From: Marinobacter profundi
Lineage (GTDB): Bacteria; Pseudomonadota; Gammaproteobacteria; Pseudomonadales; Oleiphilaceae
Assembly (NCBI RefSeq): GCF_002744715.1
Contig: NZ_KZ319378.1
Location: forward strand, 1-64,000
Direction of reading: 5' to 3'
DNA: 64,000 nucleotides
Translations under genes and position numbers: made by a program
Shown: positions 43,711 to 52,849 of the stretch, in pieces
How positions within the stretch are numbered: the stretch's first letter is position 1
How the letters are laid out: each line of letters begins with the position of its first letter
The notes under the pieces: model-generated
What the model saw: the letters and a program-made list of their open reading frames with translations, nothing else
Told to the model about the DNA's origin: nothing
Database searches by the model: none

Positions 43711-43729
43711 AATTCGAAAAAAAAATTTA

Positions 43730-43745
43730 TTCAGGCTGAGTTCAG
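43730..43745 (+). promoter_or_regulatory. Candidate autoregulatory box of the response regulator
   Basis: TTCAGGCTGAGTTCAG on the plus strand, 54 bp before the response-regulator ATG. Together with 43695-43710 it makes a divergent pair that would serve both transcription units, as in pco/cop and cus systems. Confidence 0.7.
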
Positions 43746-43798
43746 GATAATTGGAGAAACTACTGCGAAATTACAGTCGCAGCTAAAAAGGAAAAACA

Positions 43799-44464
43799 AT
43801 GCGTTTACTACTGGTTGAAGACGATCAATTACTCTCACGTAGCCTTCTGCAACAACTTGAGAAGTCGGGGTTTAGTGTGGACGCGGCTTATACAGCAAAG
43901 GAAGCAATGGCTCTGGGTGAACAGGAGGAATACCGGGTTAGCATATTGGATCTAGGACTACCCGACGGCAATGGTCTAGATATCTTGAGAAAGTGGCGCG
44001 CCAAACACATTGGTTTTCCAGTATTAATCCTGACAGCACGCGATGACTGGCACGATAAAGTGGCTGGATTGAAGGCCGGGGCAGACGACTACCTTGCGAA
44101 ACCCTTTCAGACCGAAGAGCTAATAGCGAGGCTGAATGCTATTGTTCGCAGAAGTGAAGGGAGAACACATTCATTGGTTAAGGCAGGTCGCTTTGTTCTG
44201 GATGAGAATCGTCAATATTTATCGGTGGACGATGGAACTGAACATCCACTTACCGGCACAGAGTTTCGTCTCCTGCGCTGTCTGATGAGTAAGCCGGGCC
44301 ATGTCTTTTCAAAAGACCAATTGCTGGAGCAGCTTTACAGCCTCGAAGATAGCCCGAGCGCGAACGTTATCGAGGCATATATTCGGAGGCTGCGAAAACT
44401 GGTGGGAAATTCCACAATATCAACCCGACGCGGACAAGGCTATATGTTCAATGATCAAGTTTAA
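43799..44464 (+). CDS. OmpR-family response regulator (CusR/PmrA-like)
   Basis: This 221-aa protein has a receiver domain (about 1-115, phosphoacceptor Asp in SILDLGLPDGNGLD, Lys in ADDYLAKPF) and a winged-helix DNA-binding domain (about 125-220, HVFSKDQLLEQLY and YIRRLRKL). Its place divergent from the cupredoxin/copAB unit makes it the probable copper regulator that binds TTCAG-N6-TTCAG; this is inference. AAGGAA precedes the ATG, and the kinase gene overlaps its end by 14 bp. Confidence 0.92.
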   Translation: MRLLLVEDDQLLSRSLLQQLEKSGFSVDAAYTAKEAMALGEQEEYRVSILDLGLPDGNGLDILRKWRAKHIGFPVLILTARDDWHDKVAGLKAGADDYLAKPFQTEELIARLNAIVRRSEGRTHSLVKAGRFVLDENRQYLSVDDGTEHPLTGTEFRLLRCLMSKPGHVFSKDQLLEQLYSLEDSPSANVIEAYIRRLRKLVGNSTISTRRGQGYMFNDQV

Positions 44465-45779
44465 GAAACCTGCTTCTGTAAAAGGCGCCCTGCTTGCACT
44501 GCTGCTGCCCGCAGGTGTTGCCTTGATGGGAATTGCCTGGTTCACACATGGTGTTTTACTCGAGAGATTGTCCCGTGAATTTATCACGGACAGGCTAAGA
44601 GAGGAGGTTTCGTTTTTAGAGCACCAGATCCGGGACAGTGACGGAGCCTTCGACGAACTCAAGACGGGCGATTACTTTCAGCGCGTCTTCCACCATGCTT
44701 TTGTGCAACACTCCGATTCCAAGACCATCATTTCGCCGGAATCGTGGAAGCCGCTCCTGGCGCCGCTAATCAAATCGGAAAAAGAAGGCACTATTCGGGT
44801 CGAGAATTCTGAAATAACAGAGGGTCCAGCCGACATTTTGGCGTATCGAAGTTCCTTCGTCGCAAACGAAAAATCGTTTGTGGTTATCGTTGCAGAAGAT
44901 CTCGGCGCATTGAAGAATAGCCAGGCAGAGCTACATGCATGGACAGCAATCGCATCTCTTTTACTTATCTCGTTACTAGTTTGTGCAATCTGGTTCGGAA
45001 TCAATCTATCCATGCATTCTGTCACACGACTCAAGGCGTCGCTGAAAAGACTTCAGGATGGGAGAGTCTCACGTATAAATATGACTGTCCCCGAGGAGTT
45101 CCACCCTCTCGTCGAACAGTTGAACCAGCTGCTTGACTCACTTGATCAACGATTGGAGCGCTCGAGGAATGCGCTGGCAAACCTATCCCACAGCGTTAAA
45201 ACTCCGATTGCGTCTGTCCAACAAATTCTCAGCGACACTTCTACGCCGCTAGATAGCGAGTTAAGGCAGCAAATAGCTGCGCGTCTCGGAGATATTGACA
45301 AACAACTTGAAGCTGAAATGCGCCGCAGCCGGTTTGCTGGGCCGCAGGTAGGAAAAAGCTGCTATCCAGTAGAAAAAGCACGGGACCTTCTGTGGATGAT
45401 GGGAAGACTATACCCGGCAAAATCATTTGAGTTATCAAGTTCTCTCCCAGAGAATAGCCGTTGGCCAATTGAAGAATACGACCTATCTGAAATACTGGGG
45501 ATCGTGCTGGACAATGCGGGGAAGTGGTCACATAGAGAGGTGGAGCTAATATTGGAACAACGCGGCCCCTCAAAACGAATTGTCGTGACAGACGATGGTC
45601 CCGGCGTTGAGGAAGCTGAATTGAGCAAGCTTGGTCAACGAGGATTAAGGCTGGACGAGCAGACTCCGGGCCACGGGCTCGGCCTTGCAATCGTTCAAGA
45701 CATTGTTAGCCGGTATGGTGGGAAGATCGTCTTTTCAAATCGCCCACGGGGTGGATTAAAGGTCACGATTGAATTTTGA
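44451..45779 (+). CDS. Sensor histidine kinase partner of the response regulator
   Basis: This 442-aa membrane kinase has a first helix at about 10-30, a periplasmic domain (~120 residues), a second helix at about 165-190, then HAMP and DHp with the phosphoacceptor His in LANLSHSVKTP. The ATPase has N (LDNAGKW), G1 (DDGPGV) and G2 (GHGLGLAI) boxes. The start MIKFKKPASV at 44451 is inside the response-regulator gene; the longer frame from 44301 is a shadow. The periplasmic domain has no obvious Cys/His/Met cluster, so the signal could be copper or a general envelope cue. Confidence 0.9.
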   Translation: MIKFKKPASVKGALLALLLPAGVALMGIAWFTHGVLLERLSREFITDRLREEVSFLEHQIRDSDGAFDELKTGDYFQRVFHHAFVQHSDSKTIISPESWKPLLAPLIKSEKEGTIRVENSEITEGPADILAYRSSFVANEKSFVVIVAEDLGALKNSQAELHAWTAIASLLLISLLVCAIWFGINLSMHSVTRLKASLKRLQDGRVSRINMTVPEEFHPLVEQLNQLLDSLDQRLERSRNALANLSHSVKTPIASVQQILSDTSTPLDSELRQQIAARLGDIDKQLEAEMRRSRFAGPQVGKSCYPVEKARDLLWMMGRLYPAKSFELSSSLPENSRWPIEEYDLSEILGIVLDNAGKWSHREVELILEQRGPSKRIVVTDDGPGVEEAELSKLGQRGLRLDEQTPGHGLGLAIVQDIVSRYGGKIVFSNRPRGGLKVTIEF

Positions 45780-45899
45780 ATTCACGGAAGTTAACGAGTG
45801 GGTTATCGCGCCTGAAAAACTCTGACAACTCTACCCTTAGCAAGAACCAACGCAGTCAAACAAGTACGATTTGCCACATAACCGCACTGGCCTGACGGT

Positions 45900-46382
45900 G
45901 GCAACCATTCAGCGGGACCACATGCTCGATGTCGATCTCATTGCTGTTCTGGATGACTTTGCCTGTGAACGGACTGATTCAGCGGCCCGAAACCACTCTG
46001 CAACGACGTTCATCTGCAAGCCGGACCTTGGTCGTGGATTGTGCAATCAATGCCTCAGTACGGCTGTCTTGACAATTGCCATCGGCGTCTTCCCAACCTT
46101 GCCCGAACGCAGACCGTTCGTAGCTTTGTAACTTGCCTTTCTGCTCTTGGACCTGTTGAACCGAGGCCAAAGAGACACCATCCGGAAGTTTACCGCCTGA
46201 ATCCAGGCAGGCATCAACAGAGTCGTAGGGTTGATATTTCTTGATTCGCTCATACCAACTTCCTTGCGGTGGATGGCAAAGGCCGCTGCTCGACTTTTTA
46301 TATTGGAAGCATGAGCCGGAGCACTGATAAGACCTGCTACCACAAAAACGAAGAGGGGAAGGATTCTTAAAGCGCAAACCAT
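45900..46382 (-). pseudogene. Secreted HNH/DUF1524-type nuclease, broken
   Basis: The minus strand encodes a signal peptide in one frame (from ATG at 46382, PLFVFVVAGLISAPAHAS). It then continues in another frame with SVDACLDSGGKLPD, SAFGQGWEDADGNCQDSRTEAL and the typical CRVVSGR. An in-frame TGA follows exactly where a Trp is expected, then the reading goes on ISPFTGKVIQNSNEIDIEHVVPL, the nuclease core. So there is at least one frameshift and one nonsense change. After VVPLN the sequence no longer fits. The intact family cleaves DNA outside the cell or in the periplasm. Confidence 0.75.
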
Positions 46383-46656
46383 GATGTGTAAAGGCTCTCT
46401 CAAGTGTAAACTTACGGAAGGCTGCACACGTATGGTCCCTCGCAGCCTTACACTCCATGGACGATGCTTCACTCCTAGGAAGCGACAACGATTGACCGAA
46501 GGTCGGTGTTTCCAGTTTGCAGCCCAAAGAGGCTGAGAAGTTTATTGACCATTTTCGATTGCAGCAAGCTGACGTAGGCCTCAGAGTAGAGCAGGCGACG
46601 CCTGCTTGGCTGCGTACTATCTTTAACGTGATTTGGACGGGAAAGATCGACTATCC

Positions 46657-47346
46657 ATGGCTATTAGCTTTTATGAAAAAGGGGAGCTGACCTCTGGCTT
46701 CCACGGTTGGCGAGTTGTTGCCACCATCCGAGGCAAACGCTATCAGAAGTATTTCTCTCTTAAGAGGCCGAACAACAGAATTACTCAAGAACTCTGGTAC
46801 CAGTATCAAGAGACCAGGGCCAAGTACTATGAGGCCCGTTACATGGCCCGCTCCGCAGCACTTCAATATCTGGATTTCATTGGAAAAGACCATCCCTCAA
46901 CCCTCCCCTGTCGCGGTGTTGGCTTCCAGGGCATCACGCTTGGCATCGGAAGCGGGAAAAGTGCTGCACAGGAAACCTGCTATTTCTCCGTAAACAAACG
47001 AGGAGCTGCTAACAAATTCTACATAGATGAGCGGGCATCTCTATCTCAGGCCTGGGAGCATGCCGTAAAACATTGGGGAGAAGTCTTCAATATCCGACCC
47101 AAAGACGTAGCTAAAAAGCTCGAACAGGTTCCCAGTCCTGATCAGTTCAAATCGCTTCGAAAACAACTGAACAATCATGAGGGCTGCGACTATCAAGCCA
47201 GCGTCCTCCATCATGTTTACGCCGAACAACGTAGCCAGCTGGAAAAACATAAGGCTAAGGCAACCACCAGAGGAAAGCTCAACGAGGATGATCTTCTGGC
47301 AATGTACGCGAACCTAGAGCGCCAGGTGTCAGAGTTTCGGAATTAG
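46657..47346 (+). CDS. Protein with two AP2-like repeats, unknown function
   Basis: A 229-aa soluble protein if started at the ATG at 46657 (a TTG at 46633 is also open). Residues about 8-36 (GFHGWRVVATIRGKRYQKYFS) and 88-150 (GVGFQGITLGIGSGK, later AWEHAVKHWGEV) look like two AP2/integrase-type three-strand DNA-binding units. The rest is helical and charged. It resembles stand-alone AP2-domain proteins in marine gammaproteobacteria of unknown role. It converges with the next gene, 2 bp apart. Confidence 0.6.
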   Translation: MAISFYEKGELTSGFHGWRVVATIRGKRYQKYFSLKRPNNRITQELWYQYQETRAKYYEARYMARSAALQYLDFIGKDHPSTLPCRGVGFQGITLGIGSGKSAAQETCYFSVNKRGAANKFYIDERASLSQAWEHAVKHWGEVFNIRPKDVAKKLEQVPSPDQFKSLRKQLNNHEGCDYQASVLHHVYAEQRSQLEKHKAKATTRGKLNEDDLLAMYANLERQVSEFRN

Positions 47347-47348
47347 AT

Positions 47349-47648
47349 CTATTCAGTGTCTTGGCCGAAGGACCGGCCCAGCGCGTCCGGTTTAGACGAA
47401 AAAACCCTGACCATTGGCTGTCGTCCTTCCACGACGCCAACAATTCTGTCATATCCGATGAAAGCCCCTACCATGTAGACACCGGGGCCAAGCCGTTTGT
47501 AGGGCTCAAGAATCATCGTTCGCCAAGCTTCGATATCCAATAGAACCGACTTTAACTCTGGAACTAATCGTAGAATCCTGCGGTCCGCCACGCCGAGCCA
47601 ATGAGAAAGCTCAATATTATCTTCTGTAACGATGCCGACGGTTTCCAT
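47349..47648 (-). CDS. Short hypothetical protein
   Basis: A 99-aa frame. No motif is recognised. The pattern SHWLGVADRRILRLVPELKSV suggests one helix pair, and a beta hairpin GVYMVGAFIGYDRIVGVV lies near the middle. No convincing ribosome site. It may be a fragment. Confidence 0.4.
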   Translation of the reverse strand: METVGIVTEDNIELSHWLGVADRRILRLVPELKSVLLDIEAWRTMILEPYKRLGPGVYMVGAFIGYDRIVGVVEGRQPMVRVFSSKPDALGRSFGQDTE

Positions 47649-48415
47649 TGACGCAAACGCTTGAAGGGTGGCGTAGTCATATTGTGTCGGCGACGAAACT
47701 CCGTCCTCAGCTCGCTAATCCCGTTCACGTGGATTTCCAACTAGTAAGGTCAGATGGCAAATACCGTAACCTTTCCAAAGGCAATGCGGACAGTAACCGA
47801 TGCTCATTGAGAGTGATGGAACACCTCTGACCCAAAACTGTATACTCGAACATTATTCTGATAATCCTGATTGACTAGGTCAAGATTGGGTCGATCAAAG
47901 GGTGCGAATTGTCACAAGCGGGGGTGGTGCCAAGTCTCTCCTTGGCGCGTCACACCACTGGGCAGATGTCGCGTTTGCCTAGCATCCGTGCCGGCGTTGA
48001 GTCCCGGTCGTCCTGACCAGCTGACTCGGCCCCAACCCTATCATTGTCAATGCAGGATTCGTGTGAGATATATCTTAAAGCTGCGTAGGATCCTGAATTG
48101 GGCGTGGCGGCGACTGTCCGACCAGGGATGAGGAGGATTAACAATCAACCTGTTTCGCAAGGTAGGCTCTACCGACCTTCTTTGCATATCGAGTCTAATC
48201 TACCGACATATGCCTGAAGTCGTTAATTGAGAAAGACTCAGAAACAAGTTTAAACAATGAATCAGCCAACTGGTCATGCCGCTATAGCGTGGTCGGAAAT
48301 TGACACAACAAATTATCCTGTGGTCGCAAAGCGAACGTTCAGATGGTGCGATAACGCCGGCGCACACTAAGCGTTCGGTGATCCCAAATTGATTCGATGA
48401 CCACCATCGGGCCAA
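47649..48415. other. 770-bp non-coding stretch
   Basis: I find no supported gene, RNA gene or repeat. It lies between two remnants at the left border of the alk cluster and is probably rearranged sequence. Confidence 0.5.
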
Positions 48416-48655
48416 TTAAACCCAGTCAGTAACTTGTAGGTACTCCTCGCACCTTTTGACTGAGAGCGGCTTAGCATATAGATAGCCTTGTCCCGCATCA
48501 CAGCCAAGGATTCGGAGATGGTTTTCTTGCTCTTTGGTCTCAATTCCCTCGGCCAGTACATCGAGTCCTAGGCTATGTCCCATCTGAATAATCGCTTTGG
48601 CAATTGCTCCACTTTCCTGGTCGTTAGGTAAGCCCCGGGTGAATGACTGGTCACT
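48416..48655 (-). pseudogene. EAL-domain c-di-GMP phosphodiesterase, C-terminal fragment
   Basis: The minus-strand frame reads DQSFTRGLPNDQESGAI, then LGLDVLAEGIETKEQ and LGCDAGQGYLYAKPLS, the last part of an EAL domain, to a TAA at 48416-48418. The frame is lost upstream of about 48655, with no start. The N-terminal catalytic EAL motif is absent. It marks the left edge of the alk insertion. Confidence 0.75.
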
Positions 48656-48815
48656 GTGGCCATCACAGCTGGGCTGGGCGATTCTGTATCTCCTGCTCTA
48701 CAGCAGAGCTTGTGGGAGGGCCAGAATCCCCCTGCAGCTGGATATGCTCAGTCACGAGGCTCGACACATAGAAATCTCAGAGATGAGAATGAGTTGCATC
48801 CCATCTCGCTTACAC

Positions 48816-49976
48816 TTACCCGGAGAGAGCTTTAGATAGCTTGGCTTGCCGGGTGGGAAGATTGACCGTTTCAGCTGCGATCATCCGGTCTCCGGAAAAG
48901 AGCCAGAATTCACAGGCATTGTCACTCTCTGTGGGACGCCGCTGAATTCGGTCGTATCCAGTGGCGATTCCAATACACTGGACTTTCATGCCGTTGAGAT
49001 CTGACCAAAAACGAGGAGGAGAGGCAGGCGGAGACGGTTTACCACAAATATGAGCCGCCGCAATTTGTGCTTGAAGCATGGCATTGTGAATAGTTTCTAT
49101 TCGGATGGGTGTATTGGTGGAAACGTTGACGGCTTTAGCGCAATCTCCGATCGCAAATATGTCAGGGTCAGAGCTACGCATGCCGCTGTCTACTATAATA
49201 CCACCGTCGCAATCCAGGTTTGCGTCTTGCGCAAGTTCAGCATTGGGGATGGCTCCTATACCGATAACAACGACGTCTGCGGGTTTCGTAGTGCCGTCGG
49301 ACAAACGGATACCGGAAACTCGGTCTCCCTCAGTGAGAATCTGGTTGACGCTAGCATTGAAGTAGAACATTACGCCGGCGGAGGCCATGCGGTTTCTGAC
49401 AAAATTACTTGTTAATGGTGACGCTACTCGACACATCGCTCGGCTGTTGGCCTCAAACACAGAGACTTGTTTTCCCTGTAGATTGGCAGCGGAGGCGACT
49501 TCAAGCCCGATAACACCCGCGCCGAGAATGGCCACCTTCTCGCATTCCGGGGCTAACAGGGCATTACGTAATGCGGCGGAGTGGTCAAGATTCCTGAGAT
49601 AGAAAACATTTTTTGCGCTCTCACCAGGTAAATCAATAGGACGTGGCCTCGCTCCTGTTGCCAAAATCAGCGTGTCGTATTTAATTTTCCTGCCGCCTTG
49701 AATCACTACTTGCTTTGCCGATCGTTCAAGCGCTATTACTTTACCGCCTTGTTCAAATTCAACTTTGTTGTCCCGAAAGAAATTAGGAGAACGGATCGGA
49801 GTTGGCGAGGGCAACTCATCTGAGGTCAAATAGGCTTTGGACAACGGGGGACGCTGGTAAGGCAGCGTGTTTTCCTCGCCCAAAATGGTAATCGTTCCGT
49901 CGAATCCATTCTGGCGGAGAGCCTCTGCGGCGGTCAGGCTGGCTATTCCAGCGCCAATGATAACTATTTTTTGCAT
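48816..49976 (-). CDS. alkT: Rubredoxin reductase AlkT
   Basis: A ~386-aa FAD/NAD(P)-dependent reductase that passes electrons from NADH to rubredoxin AlkG for alkane hydroxylation. It has the FAD-binding GAGIASLTAAEALR, the NAD site ILGAGVIGLEVASAA and the FAD site DIFAIGDCA. I chose the start MQKIVIIGAG at 49976. It lies 32 bp after alkS, the same order as the GPo1 alkST operon. A second reductase of this group is at 62550-63800. Confidence 0.92.
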   Translation of the reverse strand: MQKIVIIGAGIASLTAAEALRQNGFDGTITILGEENTLPYQRPPLSKAYLTSDELPSPTPIRSPNFFRDNKVEFEQGGKVIALERSAKQVVIQGGRKIKYDTLILATGARPRPIDLPGESAKNVFYLRNLDHSAALRNALLAPECEKVAILGAGVIGLEVASAANLQGKQVSVFEANSRAMCRVASPLTSNFVRNRMASAGVMFYFNASVNQILTEGDRVSGIRLSDGTTKPADVVVIGIGAIPNAELAQDANLDCDGGIIVDSGMRSSDPDIFAIGDCAKAVNVSTNTPIRIETIHNAMLQAQIAAAHICGKPSPPASPPRFWSDLNGMKVQCIGIATGYDRIQRRPTESDNACEFWLFSGDRMIAAETVNLPTRQAKLSKALSG

Positions 49977-50008
49977 ATTCGCTCGATTCCTCTTTTGTTT
50001 TTGTAGCA

Positions 50009-52687
50009 CTATAAAAGTCCGCGCAGTCGAGCTTCAGTGACTGCCTGAACCCGGTTGGTTACTTTAAGTTCGCTGAAAATCTTCTTCATATGCCATTTGA
50101 CGGTATCCTCCGTCACGAGAAGCCGTTCAGCGATCTCTCTGTTGGTCATTCCGTTGCTTACGCATTTCAACAGAGAAATCTGCTTTATCGTGATAGTTGA
50201 GTGGGCATTGCCGGGCACAGGTGGCACGCTGGAGTCTTCTATTCTGACATCGGGATCCTTCGTAGCTTTAGCTTCAGAGTCGTCTGGCAGATCGTTAAAA
50301 AGATCCTGAGCAAGGGGGCTAAGAGAAAGTAGCGCTTCTTTGATCCAGAGCCGTGTGAAGTGACAGTTCAAATGTTCCGAAAGTAGGTTTGCATCAAGAA
50401 TCATGCGCTTCGCCGATTTTGATGAGCCGAGGGCAAACGCTGCCAGGGCCTGACAATAGTGGGCGGCGATCCTGGTTCTAGCGTCTGAAATTGCGCTGGC
50501 GCTTTGTAGTGCTTGTTTGGCATATTTTTCGGCGACACCAAACTGTTTCCCAAGCCGTAGTCTATACATTGAGGTTACCAGGGCCATACGTGCTTGAATG
50601 GCCTGGTTTTGATTTGGCAGGAACGTCAGCTCACATTCATCGGGGAGTATGGGTGGACCCAATTCCTCGTTGTTCAGGAGAGTAAACTCAGCTAACTGAA
50701 CTTTAGTCAGGATATTTAGACGAGAGAGCTCTCGCTCGCAGGAGGCTAAGCGGGATTGTTCCAACAAGGCCATGGCTCTATCTCGGAACCCTTGGTGGTA
50801 CAGAAAACGGCTGTAGGCCTGTGTACACCCCCACAGAATATCTGTAACGCCATAGTTCAAAGCGAAATCGAACGAAGCCTGTGCAGATTCCTGGGTAACC
50901 AGGTGATGGTTCTGTTCGTGCAGGATTTGTAACTCAAGGGTGCCAAACATTTTATTTAAAAAAGTTTTTGGCACCTGAATCTTTTCTGCTGTTTTATTCG
51001 CCTGGATCAACACACTCATTGCTCGGGCGATGTCACCCTTGAACAGTTCAGCCTGAATTTCTGCAGTTTTAAGCCAGATAAAAGCGTAATGTTGATTGGA
51101 TGACTGGATGGCCACAGCCGCTCGATGGGACAATCGCTCCAACTCTTCAAAATGGCGTCCACTGGAGGCAATGAATGCCTGGCAAGTAAGTGCTGCGCCT
51201 TTGCCAACCATGTTACGGTCGCCAAAGGAGTCTATCCATTTTTGACAGAGAACCTGACTCTCCAGTAATTCATCCTGTGTAGCTTTGCCTATCGCATTAA
51301 CCAATTCCCGCCATCCTTCCTCATCAAGATTGCCCACCCCCCTGGAGCTCGGATGAAGCGAACTAACCAGTATTTCCTCTGCTTGACGAGCTTGTTGGCT
51401 GAAATACAAAATCCACGCGTAACCTATGCTCAAGGCAGCGATTTTTTTTATCGTACGAGCCGGTACTTTTCCAAACCAGGTGCGAAGTACTTCGATTTCA
51501 CCCTGCCTCAGAGCCACGTCCAGAATAATGCTGTCACTTACGACGCGAGCCCAACGATGGTCACTGGCTTCCAGAGCTGCATTGATTGAATGGAGGTACT
51601 CTCCCCTACGCCAATGCCAGAACGCGACCCGTTTCAGTACATACGAGCGACGTTCTCGTTGGGTGGTGTTAAATAAACTACGCAAATACTCTCGCAGCAC
51701 AGGGTGCATATCCATACGATCACCAGAAGTTCCGGTGGGAGCTAAAAGAGCATAATGTTCGTTAAGAAACGTAATTTCCCGGTCGGCCTCTTCTGTCTTA
51801 TAGACATAGCCATAGCATTCAGCGCTGATTACTTCGAGCATCGCTGCATTGCAAAGAAAGGTCCTCGTACTATCGGGTAATGCAGTTAAGAGGTTGTCCC
51901 TGAAATACGAGCGAGTTTCCGGCCAAGTCGCTGCGGGGAGATTTGGGTTTGGGGTTTGGCACATAAGCCTGACAAGTGCTGGCCATCCACCGGTGGCTTT
52001 TATGATGTTGCTGGCTTCGGGGCCACCCATACCCGATAATTCACTAACCTCCTCTTCTGTAAATACAAGTTCATCAGCACCATACGTTACAACACCCGTC
52101 ATCATAGACAAACGCGCCAACGCCCCGACGCGACTCGGTGCAATGAAAAATTTCACATTGCTCGGTGTTTCACAGATTAAATCCTCAATCAAATCCGCGG
52201 TATGTTTAGCCTCGCCAATCCCATCAAGGCAAATTCTTATCGTCTTTTTTGCATTACACAGTGCGTTTCGAAGAGCTTCGATGGTGTCGATGTCACTTTT
52301 TATCGTGCGCCAAGATTCAACTCCTTCGATTTGATATAAAACTAACGCTGCAAACAAACTGTCATTAACGCCATATGAGTCAGGGAAAGATCGGGTATTG
52401 ATGTAAACGACGCTCTCAAGTTCCAGTTCGCGAGTGTTTGCTGCAAAGGCCACTTGTACAGATTTTCCATAGCCTGGCGGGGCCCGATACAGAACTACCT
52501 TTGATTCAGGCGTAGCAGAAGCGCTCAGGCAATAGCGGTCTAAACACCCTTGAGTAATGAAACACTGACGAGCCCACATCCTTTCAGACATCCTCCGACA
52601 CCAGTCTTCCAAGCTATGGCGGGTCATGACAATCCGATCTCCTGCTTCGTCTCCCCGAAACGCGAGGGCGCTATGGGGTGAAAGCAT
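50009..52687 (-). CDS. alkS: AlkS, MalT/LuxR-type regulator of alkane genes
   Basis: This 892-aa ATP-dependent LuxR-family activator has an N-terminal P-loop (YRAPPGYGKSVQ), a STAND/MalT core, helical repeats, and a C-terminal LuxR helix-turn-helix (SNGMTNREIAERLLVTEDTVKWHMKKI). It is close in length to P. putida GPo1 AlkS (882), which binds alkanes and activates alkB. The ATG at 52687 has no ribosome site; an internal ATG at 52627 with AGGAG is an alternative. It is divergent from alkB across a 162-bp gap that holds a perfect inverted repeat. Confidence 0.93.
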   Translation of the reverse strand: MLSPHSALAFRGDEAGDRIVMTRHSLEDWCRRMSERMWARQCFITQGCLDRYCLSASATPESKVVLYRAPPGYGKSVQVAFAANTRELELESVVYINTRSFPDSYGVNDSLFAALVLYQIEGVESWRTIKSDIDTIEALRNALCNAKKTIRICLDGIGEAKHTADLIEDLICETPSNVKFFIAPSRVGALARLSMMTGVVTYGADELVFTEEEVSELSGMGGPEASNIIKATGGWPALVRLMCQTPNPNLPAATWPETRSYFRDNLLTALPDSTRTFLCNAAMLEVISAECYGYVYKTEEADREITFLNEHYALLAPTGTSGDRMDMHPVLREYLRSLFNTTQRERRSYVLKRVAFWHWRRGEYLHSINAALEASDHRWARVVSDSIILDVALRQGEIEVLRTWFGKVPARTIKKIAALSIGYAWILYFSQQARQAEEILVSSLHPSSRGVGNLDEEGWRELVNAIGKATQDELLESQVLCQKWIDSFGDRNMVGKGAALTCQAFIASSGRHFEELERLSHRAAVAIQSSNQHYAFIWLKTAEIQAELFKGDIARAMSVLIQANKTAEKIQVPKTFLNKMFGTLELQILHEQNHHLVTQESAQASFDFALNYGVTDILWGCTQAYSRFLYHQGFRDRAMALLEQSRLASCERELSRLNILTKVQLAEFTLLNNEELGPPILPDECELTFLPNQNQAIQARMALVTSMYRLRLGKQFGVAEKYAKQALQSASAISDARTRIAAHYCQALAAFALGSSKSAKRMILDANLLSEHLNCHFTRLWIKEALLSLSPLAQDLFNDLPDDSEAKATKDPDVRIEDSSVPPVPGNAHSTITIKQISLLKCVSNGMTNREIAERLLVTEDTVKWHMKKIFSELKVTNRVQAVTEARLRGLL

Positions 52688-52709
52688 ATTGATAGATGTC
52701 TAGTGCGAA

Positions 52710-52729
52710 AACTACCCCTTAGGGTAGTT
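52710..52729. promoter_or_regulatory. Inverted repeat AACTACCC-N4-GGGTAGTT, candidate AlkS operator
   Basis: Two perfect 8-bp arms separated by CTTA lie in the divergent alkS/alkB region, 23 bp from the alkS start and about 120 bp before alkB. AlkS is known to act on both promoters from symmetric sites; assignment here is inference. Confidence 0.5.
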
Positions 52730-52849
52730 GTTTGATATCCGGTTCTGGCCAAACCTGTTCATGCCTACAACTTGTCAGTTCACCTGAGGGACTCGGTGTT
52801 CGCACAATGTAGAAAAATGATCAAGCTGAAAAACAATAAGGTGATCCTA

